Part shown: positions 21,926-34,010 of the stretch, piece after piece
How the letters are laid out: each line of letters begins with the position of its first letter
Position numbering within the stretch: the first letter of the stretch is position 1
Origin: Gautieria morchelliformis
Lineage: Eukaryota; Basidiomycota; Agaricomycetes; Gomphales; Gomphaceae
DNA length: 64,000 nt
Assembly: GCA_015179125.1 (NCBI GenBank)
Contig: WHVA01000380.1
Location: forward strand, 1-64,000
Reading direction: 5' to 3'
The notes under the pieces: generated by a model
Told to the model about the DNA's origin: nothing
Database searches by the model: none
Seen by the model: only the letters and a program-made list of their open reading frames with translations
Position numbers and translations under genes: made by a program

Positions 21926-22698
21926 ATGAAGGCTTCGATTTGTCCCTTCATGGTCAACTTACTGGCACAGGGCCCCTGGACGCAGAAATTACCTTTGTCG
22001 AGCCTGCTTTCTAACTCGTCTGATTTAGCTCTGAGTGGGACCAATTTATTCGTCGCTGCTGGGGCAACAACTACAGAACACCTTAATCACCGCATTGTTC
22101 CGAAGAGCGGCGACGATCTCGATGTCATCGGTGTCCTCCTCTCTAACTTCCTAGCGGGAAAGAACCAAACACTCAAGGTCCTGGGCGATACAGTTGATCC
22201 TAGCGGTCAGGGTCAAACGGTGTCTTGGCTGAGCACAGCGTTCAAGACACTGACTTTGGATGTTACCTTACCTGGTCAAGTATTCAAGGTAAGCTGATAG
22301 ATCTATTTTCATGCACCTACTCCCGCTTATCGCCAACGTGTCGCTAGATTATAGACTCGATCACAATCGAAGACCTGGAACTTGATTTGACCCAACAAAG
22401 TGAAGACTTCAACCCGCTGACAAGCTCCAAAACGGCTTTGGCAACCTTCCAAAATCCATCTGGATTCTCTCCTCAAGTAGTGCAAGCGAGCAAAGATATT
22501 ATCATCAAATTCAATGGAGCTGACGCTGCAGTGGCATGTTTGCACTCATGCATTCGACCCGCAATTTTGTATCTACTGCTGACCACTCCTCGTGTAGTGA
22601 ACATCCCAACGGCAATGACGAACAGCAGTGTCTCGACGGGAAACATGGCTGACTTGCCCATTCACTTCAGCAACCAGACTTTTCTGTTATGGAGTTGA
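21926..22698 (+). pseudogene. DUF3712-type gene fragment (plus piece)
   Basis: Plus reading: GFDLSLHGQLTGTGPLDAEI, then a jump to LALSGTNLFVAAGATTTEHL, RIVPKSGDDLDVIGVLLSNF, TVSWLSTAFKTLTLDVTLPGQ, an intron (GTAAGC near 22288 to CGCTAG near 22347), then IIDSITIEDLELDLTQQSED. The parts missing in the middle correspond to what is found on minus at 21396-21720, so an internal piece of one gene seems to have been flipped. The neighbouring DUF3712 sequence at 22700-23487 is on minus, so this whole piece is inverted relative to it or belongs to a second gene copy. Confidence 0.75.
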
Positions 22699-22699
22699 G

Positions 22700-23487
22700 C
22701 TAGTATGGCACGGTAAGGATGGAAGTCATACATACTCGAACATCAAGGTGAAAGTGACATCTCCCATGGAAATGGTCAGATTGCTAAGGGAACAGGTGAT
22801 TATTTAGCCCAAAAGGCAATGAGGGGTATGTCAACATGCTGACCTAGGATTTGTGAGTGTTGTTGTGACCTTGATAAGAGGGAACTCGGAGAAACCATGG
22901 TTCACATCAAGGTTTGATACTATAGCTGGTTTAGTGTTCAGCCCTTGTAGACCAGCGATTGTGGTGGAGACATCGAAATTGATGCCGGTGAGCTAAGAAA
23001 GATCAGCATCAAACAGTGTGGCTGAATAATGAAGGGGTGACATACCGATAGAGTACCAATGGCCGTACTTGCGTAGTATTAGCTGCCCCTGATAATTCGA
23101 ATGTTTCCGAAGAAGATATGGTGGTTTGCATCAAAAATTGCTCGAAGACTGCAAATTTATCACTGAAGACTGCAAAAGGAACATCACTGAATGTCAGGTG
23201 GATAACACGTGTGTTCACGTCTGTCTGGCTGGGACCCTTGTGAATAACAAGCTCAGCAAATGATTGACCTTGTGAGGTCGCCATAATGTTCTGCTCAAGC
23301 GCAACAATATCATTAGGGAATGCAAACGGAATCTGGAAGGCGGCGGTTGCTGCGTTGGAGCTCGTTTAAGGGCTGAATGCAGTGCCAGGTGTGAAGTCTA
23401 GCTCGAGTTGTTCAAGGGTAATTGACTTGATGGCCTGCAGGGGTCCTTGAGAAGGCAACACTGTGGACACTTGTAAGCTCTTGATTG
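22700..23487 (-). pseudogene. DUF3712-type gene, 3' part (after the copia insertion)
   Basis: Minus reading from the copia border: IKSLQVSTVLPSQGPLQAI, KSITLEQLELDFTPGTAFSP, stop TAA near 23370 (family has a polar residue), AFQIPFAFPNDIVALEQN, MATSQGQSFAELVIHKGP, VIHLTFSDVPFAVFSDKFAV, then GINFDVSTTIAGLQGLNTKP and KVTTTLTNP, an intron, and SNLTISMGDVTFTL. This is a repeat unit of the DUF3712 family. The first codons join in frame to the end of the 39582-42293 part when the copia element and one GATTG are removed. Confidence 0.8.
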
Positions 23488-23562
23488 TGTGGAACGAAGG
23501 AGTAAATAATAAACTGTTATTCTACGATCTATACAAGGTCGTCTGTCCTTATATACTAAATA
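23488..23562 (-). mobile_element. Copia 3' LTR, last part
   Basis: Matches the end of the 5' LTR (39353-39427) and stops at ...CTAAATA, where Helitron A's CTAG terminus begins. The LTR resumes at 33862 with TGATGTTCC, so the Helitron target was A/T. Confidence 0.9.
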
Positions 23563-23690
23563 CTAGCCAATAGACCCGTGCTTCGCACCGGGTTATTTAG
23601 GGTTAACATTGCACATGGGTAGTTAATAGAATCAAAGAATTATTTGGTGAAATGAAACTACATACATTAAATACAAATGGAAATACATAT

Positions 23691-26600
23691 TTAATCAGGC
23701 TTCAGCAACACTTCTTTGTATACAATATTAGAAGTTTTGTTCCCCTCCCCTAAAAGAATATGGACTCTGTTCCAATTAGTGCCTCTTGATACTGCAACAT
23801 ACAACTGTCCATGTGAAAATACCATGTATCGCAAGTCTATGCCTACCATGCCAAGAGACTGCCCTTGAGACTTGTTGATAGTCATGGCAAAGGCCAGCCT
23901 GACAGGAAACTGGCGATGCTGGAGCTCAAATGGCAATTGGTCTGAGGTGGGTGTCACTGTAATCCTAGGGATAAATGCAGTCTCTCATGCAAATGGTCCT
24001 GAAATGATCCTCACAAAGAGTACCCTGTTGGTCATATTGATGAGACGCAACCTTGTACCATTGCAGAGTCCATGACCAAGGTCAATATTCCGAAGAAGCA
24101 TGAGTACCACTCCAGGTTTAAGCCTGAGTTGAGATGGAGGAAGCCCACCCATGTTGAGTGAGTTGAGATACTCCACAGGATACACGTTGCCATCTTATTT
24201 CCTTTGACTGAGTCTGCACTGGGATAGAGACACTCATCCCCAGGGAATACATTGAGCACCTCAGCATTAATCTCATCCATTTCCATATTGCAAGGGCAAA
24301 GGATGGCACGTTCCAAAAAGTATTTGTCTTGGAGTGCCTCCCCAGTACCAATGTTAGGATAGATAGCTGTAATGAGATCTGAGACCTGTGGTCCACATAT
24401 CACGTGCTGAGGAAGTGTCAATGAATTGTCCAAAGGGAGATCCTTTCCCTGACCAACATCAGAGAGCCACTGAGCAAATTGTTCACTCTGGGGATCATGA
24501 GGGTCGACTCGTATATTTTGAGTAAGATGGAGGACCTTGACATGATGCCACAAAGGAGATCTTTGGATAGAAGCACCCACAATCTCCTCCTTGTTACCTC
24601 AAGGAACGACAGGCAGAGTTTGCTGGAAATCTCCACCCCAAGCCACAGTAATACCACCAAATGGACGATCTGGAGGCTCTAGGACATCCCTGCAGGTTCT
24701 GTCGACAGCTTCAACTACATGATGATGCTGCATAGGCACCTCATCCCATATGATCAAATGGACCTGCTTAAGAAGTTCTGCCAATGGTGAGCCTCTTTTG
24801 ATGTCACATAGAGAACCCTCATGAATCAGAATTGGAATCTTGAGCATAGCATGTGAGGTTCTGCCCCCAATCAGAAGCAATGCTGCAATTCCTGAAGATG
24901 CAATGCATAGGACAATAAGACCCCTTCCTCTGATAGAATGAGCCAGGGTGTTCCAGGTAAAAGTTTTGCCTGTACCACCAGGGCCATTGACAAAGAACAG
25001 AAGACCCTCTCCATTTATGGCTGAATGGAGGATCTCATCATGGACATGCCTCTGTTCCGCATTAAGCTTGTCAATATTGGTGGCGGCTTTTTCCAGCTCT
25101 GTAGCTGGGTCATAGTCCCGCTGCTCAGCTATCCAACGGTTCCCTACCAATCCCTCCCAGTGCCCCATTATCTGTGGCATATCTGGGAACTCATCCAGAG
25201 ACTTCCCCCCCTGACGTATGATCTTGTCAATGAGAAAGAGACCAATGTCATAGATTTGATCATTGGTAGGATGGTGAATGCCATGCCTATTTTGAAGCTG
25301 ATACTCCAGGTCATCACAAATACGCTCCCGAAACTCCTCCCAGATTTGAGCAGGCTGAGCAGGGTTACACCTAAGGAGAATAGTGACAAATAACCTCCTG
25401 AGCTGGAAACCTGTTTGTATATGTGCAGCCTCCTGAAGACACTGTGTCCACTCCAAATCATCTTCTAACAGGCCCTTCGCCAGGCATGCAGCCTTGTAAG
25501 TAGGACAAAGGACACCATCAAATGATCTAAGCTCCTCAAATGACGTTGCTCCTCTGACCACTGTAAGGAGGGTTCGCAAGTAAAAGCGCTCTCCAGAGGC
25601 TGGACTCGCAAAATGAAGGCGACCGAGACTGAAACCCCGCTGGCGAGGTTGCCACCGCTTGGCTTGCTTTTTCCAGACATAGTGCTCAGGAAATTCCACA
25701 TAGAGTAGTTCACGTGCCTGAGGATATCTGTCATTGGTTTCAAAATAGCCCATGAGCATGGTCTTAGCATCCCCTGCCCTCTGCAAAGCCATGCCTGGAT
25801 CCATATGAGGATCAAATATCACATTGTGTTGGCCTGGCAAATGGACTGGAAGTGCCATAACAGCAGGGACCTGAACATGCATTTTATATTCCAGCAGTCT
25901 CCAAGCACCTTCATGTGAGCTGACATAGCGTGCATCGAGGTACTGTTTAACCTCATCCCTCTCCTTATTAATGGTCATTGTGGTCCTGTCAGGCCCCTTG
26001 TACATATACTTGTGAATGTACTTGATAGAGCGCACATTGAAAGTGGGTTCCACATTAATATGGCATTCAAATTCCAAGAGGAGGGTGGGACAATAGGGAA
26101 CCACATCGTGGTTGTTCATGATGTTGCCTCTGACATTATGCTGTCTGCCATCATGAGGACGGCGATACTGTGGATAGCCATCTTCAGTGACAGATGTCAC
26201 CTCACAAAATTCCTTTGGGAAATGTTTAGAACACTTGCCCTCTGTCATGCAAGGAGCCTGAGGATGCGCTTGTCCACAGGGGCCATGAGTCATTAGATCA
26301 CAAACTAATTTGTAGAGCCTTGGATGCTCTTGCTGATCAGGAAAGACAGCCCAAACCAAAGAGTCCACAGCCTCCGGTGTCCTGATCTTATCCTCCTCTT
26401 TAAACCATATAAGAAGGTGCATATGAGGGAGCCCCCGCTTCTGGAATTCAATCACATGGACACGTGCCACTGTGCGACCAAGGATACCATCCTTCATGAT
26501 ACGTTTGATCAATTGCTCCTTCTTGAGATGAAAAACCCTTGCAACCAAGTCAGGACGATCACTGGGAGTCTGGCCTGGCTTGAGAGCATCTTTGATTTCC

Positions 26601-28538
26601 TTCCACTGGGGGTTTGCTGTCATTGTCACAAAGACATCTGCTGGACCATGCTTCCTAGTGATTGCCATTGAATTTTGAAAATTCTCGTTCATATCCCTGG
26701 CGCTCCCAGTAAATGTAGCAGGCAAAATGACCTTTTGTCCCAAGTTAGCTGGATTGGCCTGATTGTCCTCAGGTCCAAATGTATCAATCATCTGATTGTA
26801 GACCTCAGCCCGCAGCTCATGTTGATGGTATTTGATCCAATTTAGCTTCTGCTGTTCAGTCGCTGCCCAAGCATCCACAATGTATTGCTGAAAGAGCTTG
26901 CCAGCCAGGAAGAGAGTTTCAGCTTCCCCCTCTCTTGGAAAAAGACGATAACAATAGTATTTTGACATGGTCACATGCCTGTCACTTGAAGGGTCCTCCT
27001 CCTCCTCCTCCTCCTGGCCTTGTCGTGGAAGAGCTTGGTCTATCCGTGGAATGTCCCAATCCCAGCCTGATTCACCTCTGGGAAAGAGAAGGACATAGTG
27101 TAGTGGCGCATACAAAGCATGTTCAGCCTGAAATTCTTCGCAGTTCTCCACCTCTAAGCTGAATGACAATGTCTCTAGTGCCTCCAGGCACACCTTCTCC
27201 AGGGAGCACAATGGCAATCTCATCCGCTGTAGGAATATTATATCTCCTCTGGGCTGTATGTGCTCTGTAGGTGAGTCTGGCCTCCACATTCAACCTATCC
27301 GGCTGGTTCCTAAGCCTTTCCATCGCCTGCTGATAGATTGGAACCAATGGATTGTGAGCCTGCATCATTTCCTGGAGGTCACTTAAAACATCTGAATCCA
27401 AAGGATCAAAACTGTTATTGGCCTTCCTACGTTGCAAGGCCTCTGCTGGATCATAAAAGTAGAGCTGCGCATAGCTGGGTGCCCTATCCTGACCCTCAGC
27501 AGGAAGAAGAGCACCATGAATATGATAGAGGCCTCCCTGAATTTTGAAGACATATGGCCCAGGTCTACTCATGACCTTGTCATCTATGTTCACTCCCACA
27601 GAGACGAATGCCAGTGTAGCATTATAGTTCCGAATATTTTCCCTAAACTGTTTTCCACGCCTGTCTTGGCTGGACAAAAGAGTCTTTAGTGGTTCTGGAG
27701 GTTCCATCAACAATTCAAGGTGTATCTGGCCCTTTGAGGAACATATACCAAATTTGGGCTCAGCAATGGTAGAGTCGGACAGACGCTCTGCCTTCCAATG
27801 CCATGCTTTACATTTTGGACATTTGTCATCCATAGCACCAAGGTCATGAGGTGCAATCTGTTATTCAATGAAAGGGTGACGTGCTAGTGGAAGGTTTCTT
27901 AAAGGCATTGGTGGAGGCGGTGGAAGTGGAGGGGGCTGAGGAGGAGCTGGTGGATGCAGAGGGTGTGGAGGCACAGGGGGCACAGGGGCAACAGGAGGCA
28001 CAGGTTGTTGTGGAGCAGGCTGATGAGGCAGTGGAAGTGGAGGGGCCCGAGGATGAGCAGGTGGATGTGGAGGCTGTGGAAGCACAGGTCGTTGTGGTGC
28101 AGGCTGCTGCTGGAGTGGCATTTGATCTGGGAGAGGTTCAGGGTTTGGATTCAATGCCTGTGCACGTCGTCGTGGCCGTCCTCGTTGTGGCAGAGGCATA
28201 GGATTGATATTAGCAGCCTGGGCCCGCAACAGAGCTACAGCTGCAGAGCCTATAGGGACAGGAGGAGGAGGTGCTGCCTGGGCCTGTCTTTGATGCACAG
28301 GTGCAAGAGGCATATCAGCTAACTGTTCCTGTATGGCACGTACAGCATCCTGAGGACTTAGATCAGGTGGAATGGCATTTGAAGGTCCAGCCACAGGAGG
28401 CCAAGGAATTGCATTGTCCTGAGGGAGTAGAGGTTGAGGAAATGGCTGAGGAGGTGGACGGTCAGGATTTCGAAGATGTTCTTGAGCTGCAGCGAGAACC
28501 CTATCCCGACGACGCACAGAAGGGGACGTCATTGGCAA
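23691..28538 (-). pseudogene. Helitron RepHel (Rep endonuclease plus PIF1-type helicase)
   Basis: Rolling-circle replication initiator and helicase of a Helitron. N-terminal Pro-rich region (28538-27861), Zn-finger-like CPKCKAWHW (about 27815), helitron-like N-domain, Rep domain with the HUH motif in GLPHMHLLIWF (about 26430), then a PIF1 helicase with Walker A GPGGTGKTF (about 24975), Walker B region LIIWDEVPMQH (about 24740) and the C-terminal [11 protein letters not shown]...YVAVSR (about 23870-23780). Breaks: TAA at 27861, a frame change near 27130, TGA at 24599, a frameshift near 24190, TGA near 23988. The longest intact frame is 896 codons (27289 to 24599). Confidence 0.93.
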
Positions 28539-28739
28539 CCGCTGCTGACGCTCCAGAGCACGCTCCTCCTGCCTATCACACTCTGGTGTAGAGGGCTCCC
28601 TTGAATTACAGTCAGTTTCAAATCAAGCCAATATATATATATATAATATAAAGGATACTCACATTTTCACAATGACTGTAGCTCACGGCCAACAATAGGG
28701 GATACCAGGGAGGCAGTCAATGTCCACCTAAACCGTCTA

Positions 28740-28995
28740 AACCCAATGTGTGCCACCAAACCAATCCCAGTTCACAGACCACACTGGCTATCAGAGTTAT
28801 AACTCTGGCCGGAATGAAACTGCAATGCAAGCTCCCACTGCACAATCCAACCAACCGACCACCCAACCAAACAAATCCACCACAGATACCAGTGAGATGG
28901 TCAATCTTCCTAAATCCAATGTGCACCACCAAACCAATCCTAGTCCACAGACCACACTGGAGTTGTAACTCTGGCCAGAATCAAACTGCAATGCA
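28740..28995. repeat. Duplicated 85-bp segment in Helitron A leader
   Basis: The segment CCAATGTGTGCCACCAAACC...GCAATGCA at about 28743-28829 recurs with changes at 28918-28995, separated by a CCAACCAACCGACC-type stretch. Confidence 0.75.
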
Positions 28996-29560
28996 GTAGA
29001 GTATCACATCACAGAGCACGCCAAAAACCAAGGAGAGAATCTAAAACATTAGCTTGAAAATCCAACATATGCATTGCAAAACCTTACAAAATAGCTGCAG
29101 GGCTTGACTGAAAGAAATAGCAAATCAGTCAGGGACCAAGCCCAAATAGGCTCCAAAAAGGCAAAGTTCCATGAAAATAAGACCATACCTAAGGAATGAC
29201 AGACTGAAGAACAGATCTGGCATAAAGAAGTCAACTTGTAGCTGAAAAAGCGATATAAAACAACAAAAAATACCAGGAGGAAACAACTATAATTACCAGA
29301 GGGATTGCAGATATAAATACTTAAAATAGCAAATACAGTAGCATAACACTCACCAGAATGGGGAGCAATAGCCAGGTAGGATGGGCAGTAGTTACAGGAC
29401 CAAAGTCAACTGCAAAGAGCCTAAGAAATGCCAAAAAAAGCGAAAATATAAGAAATAAAAACATAACAAAAATAATGAAAGGCAGATACAGTAGCATAAA
29501 ACTCACCTGCAATGGCAGACAGGCAAGGTAACAGGCACTGAGAGCAGGAACCTGGGTTGA
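28996..29560. other. Non-coding leader of Helitron A
   Basis: A-rich on plus; I see no coding similarity. Presumably 5' region of the RepHel transcript (minus). Confidence 0.5.
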
Positions 29561-30400
29561 AAAGAAGGCAAAAAGAGGATTAAAAAGGGAAAATTAATGG
29601 AAGAAAACACAGACCAAGGGCAGGGATGACAGCCAGGAATGGATGGAGGCAAAGAGAGGAGAAACCTGGGGTGAAAAAAAGGAAAAAAAGCGAAAATAAA
29701 TGAAGAAATACCAATAATAAAAAAAGGCCACAAAAGCGAAAATTAATGGCAAAGAAGACACACCAGGGGCAGGGATGACAGCCAGGAAAGGGGGGAGGCA
29801 ATGAGAGGAGAAACCTGGGGTGAAAAAAAGTCAAAAAAGGGAAAATAAATGAAGAAATAACAATAATAAAAAAAGGCCAAAAAAGCGAAAATTAATGGAA
29901 AAGAAGACACACCAGGGGCAGGGATAACAGCCAGGAAAGGAGGGAGGCAAGGAGAGGAGAAACCTGAGGTGAAAAAAGGTCAAAAAAAGGGAAAATAAAT
30001 GAAGAAATAACAATAATAAAAAAAGGCCAAAAAAGCGAAAATTATGGAAAAGAAGACACACCAGGGGCAGGGATGACAGCCAGGAAAGGAGGGAGGCAAG
30101 GAGAGGAGAAACCTGAGGTGAAAAAAGGTCAAAAAAAAGGGAAAATAAATGAAGAAATAACAATAATAAAAAAAGGCCAAAAAAGCGAAAATTAATGGAA
30201 AAGAAGACACACCAGGGGCAGGGATGACAGCCAGGAAAGGAGGGAGGCAATGAGAGGAGAAACCTGGGGTGAAAAAAACTCAAAAAAGGGAAAATAAATG
30301 AAGAAATAACAATAATAATAAAAGGCCAAAAAAGCGAAAATTAATGGAAAAGAAGACACACCAGGGGCAGGGATGACAGCCAGGAATGGATGGAGGCAAG
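29560..30400. repeat. 149-bp tandem repeat in Helitron A 5' region
   Basis: Five to six units with period about 149 bp; the marker CCAGGGGCAGGGATGACAG recurs at 29763, 29912, 30061, 30212 and 30361, and a variant at 29614. Long Phe-rich minus frames here are a by-product of the purine-rich repeat. Confidence 0.92.
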
Positions 30401-31469
30401 GAGATACAGGCAGGAGACAGAGACAGCTGGTAGCAGACACAGAGAAGGCCAGTAGCAGACAGAGAGAGAGCAGGCTGTGCAGCTAGGAATGGCGCTCGCG
30501 GCTGCGCCGCTCATGATCAAACTCAGCAAATTACATAACATTATTACGTAAAACACCCACAACCACCCTCCCAGCAACTTTATACTATAGACTAGGTGGA
30601 TACCCGCGCTTCGCGCGGGGTGCAAGTCAAACGCCTCGGTAAGGTCAAACGCATCAGCAAGGTCAAACGCCTTGGGTAAATCAAACTTGGGATAAGTCAA
30701 ACACATTCAGATAAGGAAAATTCTTTCAGATAAGTAAAACGCATCTTATTGATTGAAAGTAGCTCTAAGTAACACATCAAGGTAGGTAATGTTATGACCA
30801 TGCTACTTGACCAACTCTGATACCTCCATACCTCCTCTGGCTCTATTCCACAACATCCACACTTTGACCTTTCGATCCCCTTGTTCTTTACTATTCACAT
30901 ACTTCCCCTTTTGACTCTATTCACCGGCCTTCCCTATTTGACCCTTAGCATAGCAAGTCAGGAGCATCAGGAGATCCATTTGTTCCACTATCAATTAGAC
31001 CCACATTCCCCTTGTTATTTTGCCTACTGATTGTTCTTAGTTCTACCCAGCACCCCCTTGTAGTTTCTCTTGTTCCGTATTAGTTACTTACTCCATTTAT
31101 CCTAGTTACTTTTGCTTGCACTGGAATTGCTTACCTCTACCTTCTGACATGTTGTCTCAGTTCTTTGTATAAAACCCAGTCATGTGTGCCTCTGTTCTGC
31201 AATCAGATAATTGACTTTGATATGTGACTCCCTTTGCACTGTTTCCTGTTCTTACCACAGCAAGTACTTGCAAGGCCTCTGTCTCTCTGACCTCTGCCTT
31301 CCAACTCGATTTCTGATATCCAACTTAACTCAATTCTTGAACCCTTACCTCTAGTGGATACCCATGCTTCAGACAGGGGTGTAGGTCAAACACATTGGGT
31401 AAATCAAACTTGGGATAAGTAAAACACATCTCATTGCAATTGAAAGTAGCTATAAGTAACACATCAAGA

Positions 31470-32640
31470 TAGGTAATGTCTCTACACATGTCTGCATGTG
31501 CCCAAGTATAGCGTGCATAGCATGTCCTCCATGCAAGCCTCGAATATAGCATGCTTATTGTGTCCCTGGTTTGTAACATGACTCCACACATAACATGTCC
31601 CCAAGTATAGTGTGTGTAGCATGTCCTCCATGCATAGTGTGTCTCCACATGTACATGGCATGTCCCTGGTTTGTAGCATGTCCCCAAACATAGTGTGTCA
31701 CTAAATTATAGCATGTGTGTCCCCCATGCATAGCGTGTCCACATGTGTAGCATGTCCCTACATGTAGTGTGTGTAGCATCTCCCTCAAGTATAGTGTGCA
31801 AAGTGTGTCCCCAATGCATAACATGTCCCCCAAGTATAGTGTGCATAGCATGTCCTTTGTTTGTAGCGTGTCCCCCAAGTATAGCATGGGTAGAATGTCC
31901 CTTGTTTGTAGTGTTTTCCCCTGTAGTGCGTCCCTTGTTCGTACCATGTCCCCCAAGCATAGTGTGTCCCCACATGCAGCATGTCCCCAAGTACAGTGTG
32001 TGTGGCATGTCCCACATGCATAACATATCCCTCAAGTATTTTGTGTGTAGCATGTCCCTAAATTATAGCATGTGTGTCCCCCATGCATAGCGTGTCCACA
32101 TGTGTAGCATCTCCCTACACATAGTGTGTGTAGCCTCTCCCTCAAGTATAGTGTGCAAAGTGTGTCCCCCATGCATAACATGTCCCCCAAGGATAGCACG
32201 TATAGAATGTCCCTTGTTTTTCCCCATGCATAGTGTGCGTAGTGTGTCTCTTGTTTGTACCGTGTCCCCCAATCATAGTGTGTCTTCCCCCAAGCATAGT
32301 ATGTCCCCAAGCATAGTGTATCCCACCATATAGTGTGCACATCCCCATACATAGTGTGTGTGTGCCCATGCATAGCATGCTTGTCCCCATGCATAACATG
32401 TGTGTCTCTATGCATAACATGCGTGTCCCCAAGCATAGCATGCGTGTCCCCATGCACAACACGCATGTCTCCACGCCTAACGTGCATGTCTCCACGCCTA
32501 ACATGCATGTCTCCATGCATAACATGCATGTCTTCACGCCTAACATGCATGTCCTCATGCATAACCTATGTGTCTCCATGCATAGCGTGCGTGTCCCCAT
32601 GCATAGTGTGTGTAGCATGTCCCAATGGCATGTGTAGCAT
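31470..32640. repeat. Minisatellite field in Helitron B
   Basis: Irregular units built on TAGCATGTCCCCAAGTATAGTGTG, becoming a regular 21-bp repeat (CCCATGCATAACATGCGTGTC) at about 32330-32610. Long frames on both strands are repeat-driven. Confidence 0.88.
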
Positions 32641-32769
32641 ATCCCAAGGGCCTCAAAGTGAAGCAAGCAGAGGCTGTTACTTATCATTAACTTTTCGCAA
32701 ACTCAGGGACATGTATCAATATCTATTTTGTGACATATACAGACATAAATAAAATAGTAAAGGAAGCCA

Positions 32770-33185
32770 TATTTAAGCAGCTGCTGTCATTAATTTTAAC
32801 AAAGTCAGGATTATCTTAAAACAAATGTCCAGTACATTTAAGCTGAAGTTGTTATTAATTTTAGCAGAGTCAAGATTATGTATTTTTCGAAAAATGTCAA
32901 AAAAATGCACTGTACATTTAAGCTGGAGCTGTTGTCAATTTTCATAAAGTCAGGATAATTTATTGACATCTATCTGCGAAAAAATGTCAAAAAAGTACAG
33001 TACATTGAAGCAGAAGCTGTTATTAATGCCCAGCCAAAGCCAGAGAAACCCAGAGCCCAGCCAAAGCCATAGTAAGCCAGCCACCAGTATAGCCAGAGAG
33101 GAGTGGCTGGTAAGCAGCTTTACAGTAAATAAAACAATAAAACAAACCACATTTAAAGCAGAATCTATTGTCCTTGATTTTAGAG
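32770..33185. repeat. About 75-bp tandem repeat in Helitron B
   Basis: Four to five units starting ACATTTAAGC and including CTGTTATTAATTTT, a motif like CAAAGTCAGGATTAT and GAAAAAATGTCAAAAAA, at about 32771, 32836, 32915, 33001 and 33149. Confidence 0.75.
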
Positions 33186-33861
33186 GAAACTTATTGATTT
33201 CAATTTTGGAAAAAAAACTGAAAAATATTGATATTAAAATACATTTTTTTCAGCAGTCTTTGGATGTTATTTAAATGTATTTTCGAAAAAAATCACAAAA
33301 ATATAATGCACATGTGACAATACTATATGATGAAAAGAAAAGGAACCAATAAAATTACCAACACAAATAAAGTAAAATACATGGCAATGCATTAGAAAAA
33401 GATATTACCTACCAATAGAAAGCCAGCCAAGCCAATAGATAGCCAGCCAAAGCAATAAACAGCCAGCCAGCTAAAGGAGGAGACAGCACACAGAGCAGAC
33501 AGCACACAGAGCAGACAGCAGAAAGAGGAATCGCCGGTTGGGCAGGTTCCTGGCGTTCCCTCCTTACCGTTCGGCCTTTATACCGCGCGCGCGTGTCGTG
33601 CACGGACCACGCTCGTATGCGCGCTCTGGTTGCGAACAGGTCACGTGACCGCTGCGCAGCATTCATGCTCGCGGCTGCACCGCTCGTCGCTGACCTAAAG
33701 AGAGAGCCCTGGAGCCGGCAGACCAGCGTAAACCGGTGATAGGGCCAGGGGCTCGCGGCTGTGCCGCTCACGCGCTCCGCTGACAAACTAATGACCAAGC
33801 ATTGGTCAGCATTGGTCAGCATGCCCACAACCTCCCACCGAGCCGCTTTCATATAGTGTAA

Positions 33862-34010
33862 TGATGTTCCTATATTACTAATCCTTCGAGCTGATGCTGT
33901 GCCGATGCTGTGCTGGTGCACCAGCAACCCGGGGTCGAGAGCGATCTCGAACTTCCGGCTAAGTGCGTGCCGGCTCTGCCTCAGCGGTGTCATCGTCCCG
34001 ATTACTAACA
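33862..34010 (-). mobile_element. Copia 3' LTR, first part
   Basis: Starts TGTTAGTAATCGG on minus after the purine-rich CTGAGGGGGAG. It stops at 33862 where Helitron B begins; the remaining 75 bp of the LTR are at 23488-23562. Confidence 0.88.

Larger units (their letters stand above)
23563..30592 (-). mobile_element. Helitron A, 7.03 kb, putative autonomous type
   Basis: On minus it starts TCTATAGTATAAAG (30592) and ends with a hairpin (23575-23592, CCCGGTGC/GCACGGG arms) about 10 bp before the terminal CTAG (23563-23566), followed by T of the target: the textbook Helitron 3' end. It encodes a RepHel protein. It sits head to tail with Helitron B and inside the copia 3' LTR. Confidence 0.92.
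30593..33861 (-). mobile_element. Helitron B, 3.27 kb, non-autonomous
   Basis: On minus it ends with a GC hairpin (30603-30619, CCCGCGC/GCGCGGG arms) and CTAG (30593-30596), abutting the TC start of Helitron A. Its 5' end at 33861 (TTACACTATATGAAAG) resembles the 5' end of A (TCTATAGTATAAAG) and both continue into a GGGAGG...GTTGTGGG and GAGCGGC-CAGCCGCGAGC motif. No RepHel frame; the inside is mostly tandem repeats. Confidence 0.85.

Noticed and set aside
27881-28322. Plus-strand frames opposite the Helitron proline-rich region
   Set aside because: Shadow frames of a Pro-rich minus-strand coding region that continues into RepHel.
29321-30440. Phe/Leu-rich minus-strand frames as membrane proteins
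   Set aside because: Produced by the purine-rich 149-bp tandem repeat; hydrophobicity follows from base composition.
31325-32752. His/Cys-rich frames over the Helitron B minisatellites as metal-binding proteins
   Set aside because: Repeat-driven, open on both strands, no conserved start or domain.
33600-33800. Palindromic GAGCGGC-CAGCCGCGAGC motifs as a transcription terminator or origin
   Set aside because: They recur in the 5' regions of both Helitrons and are better explained as Helitron subterminal sequence.
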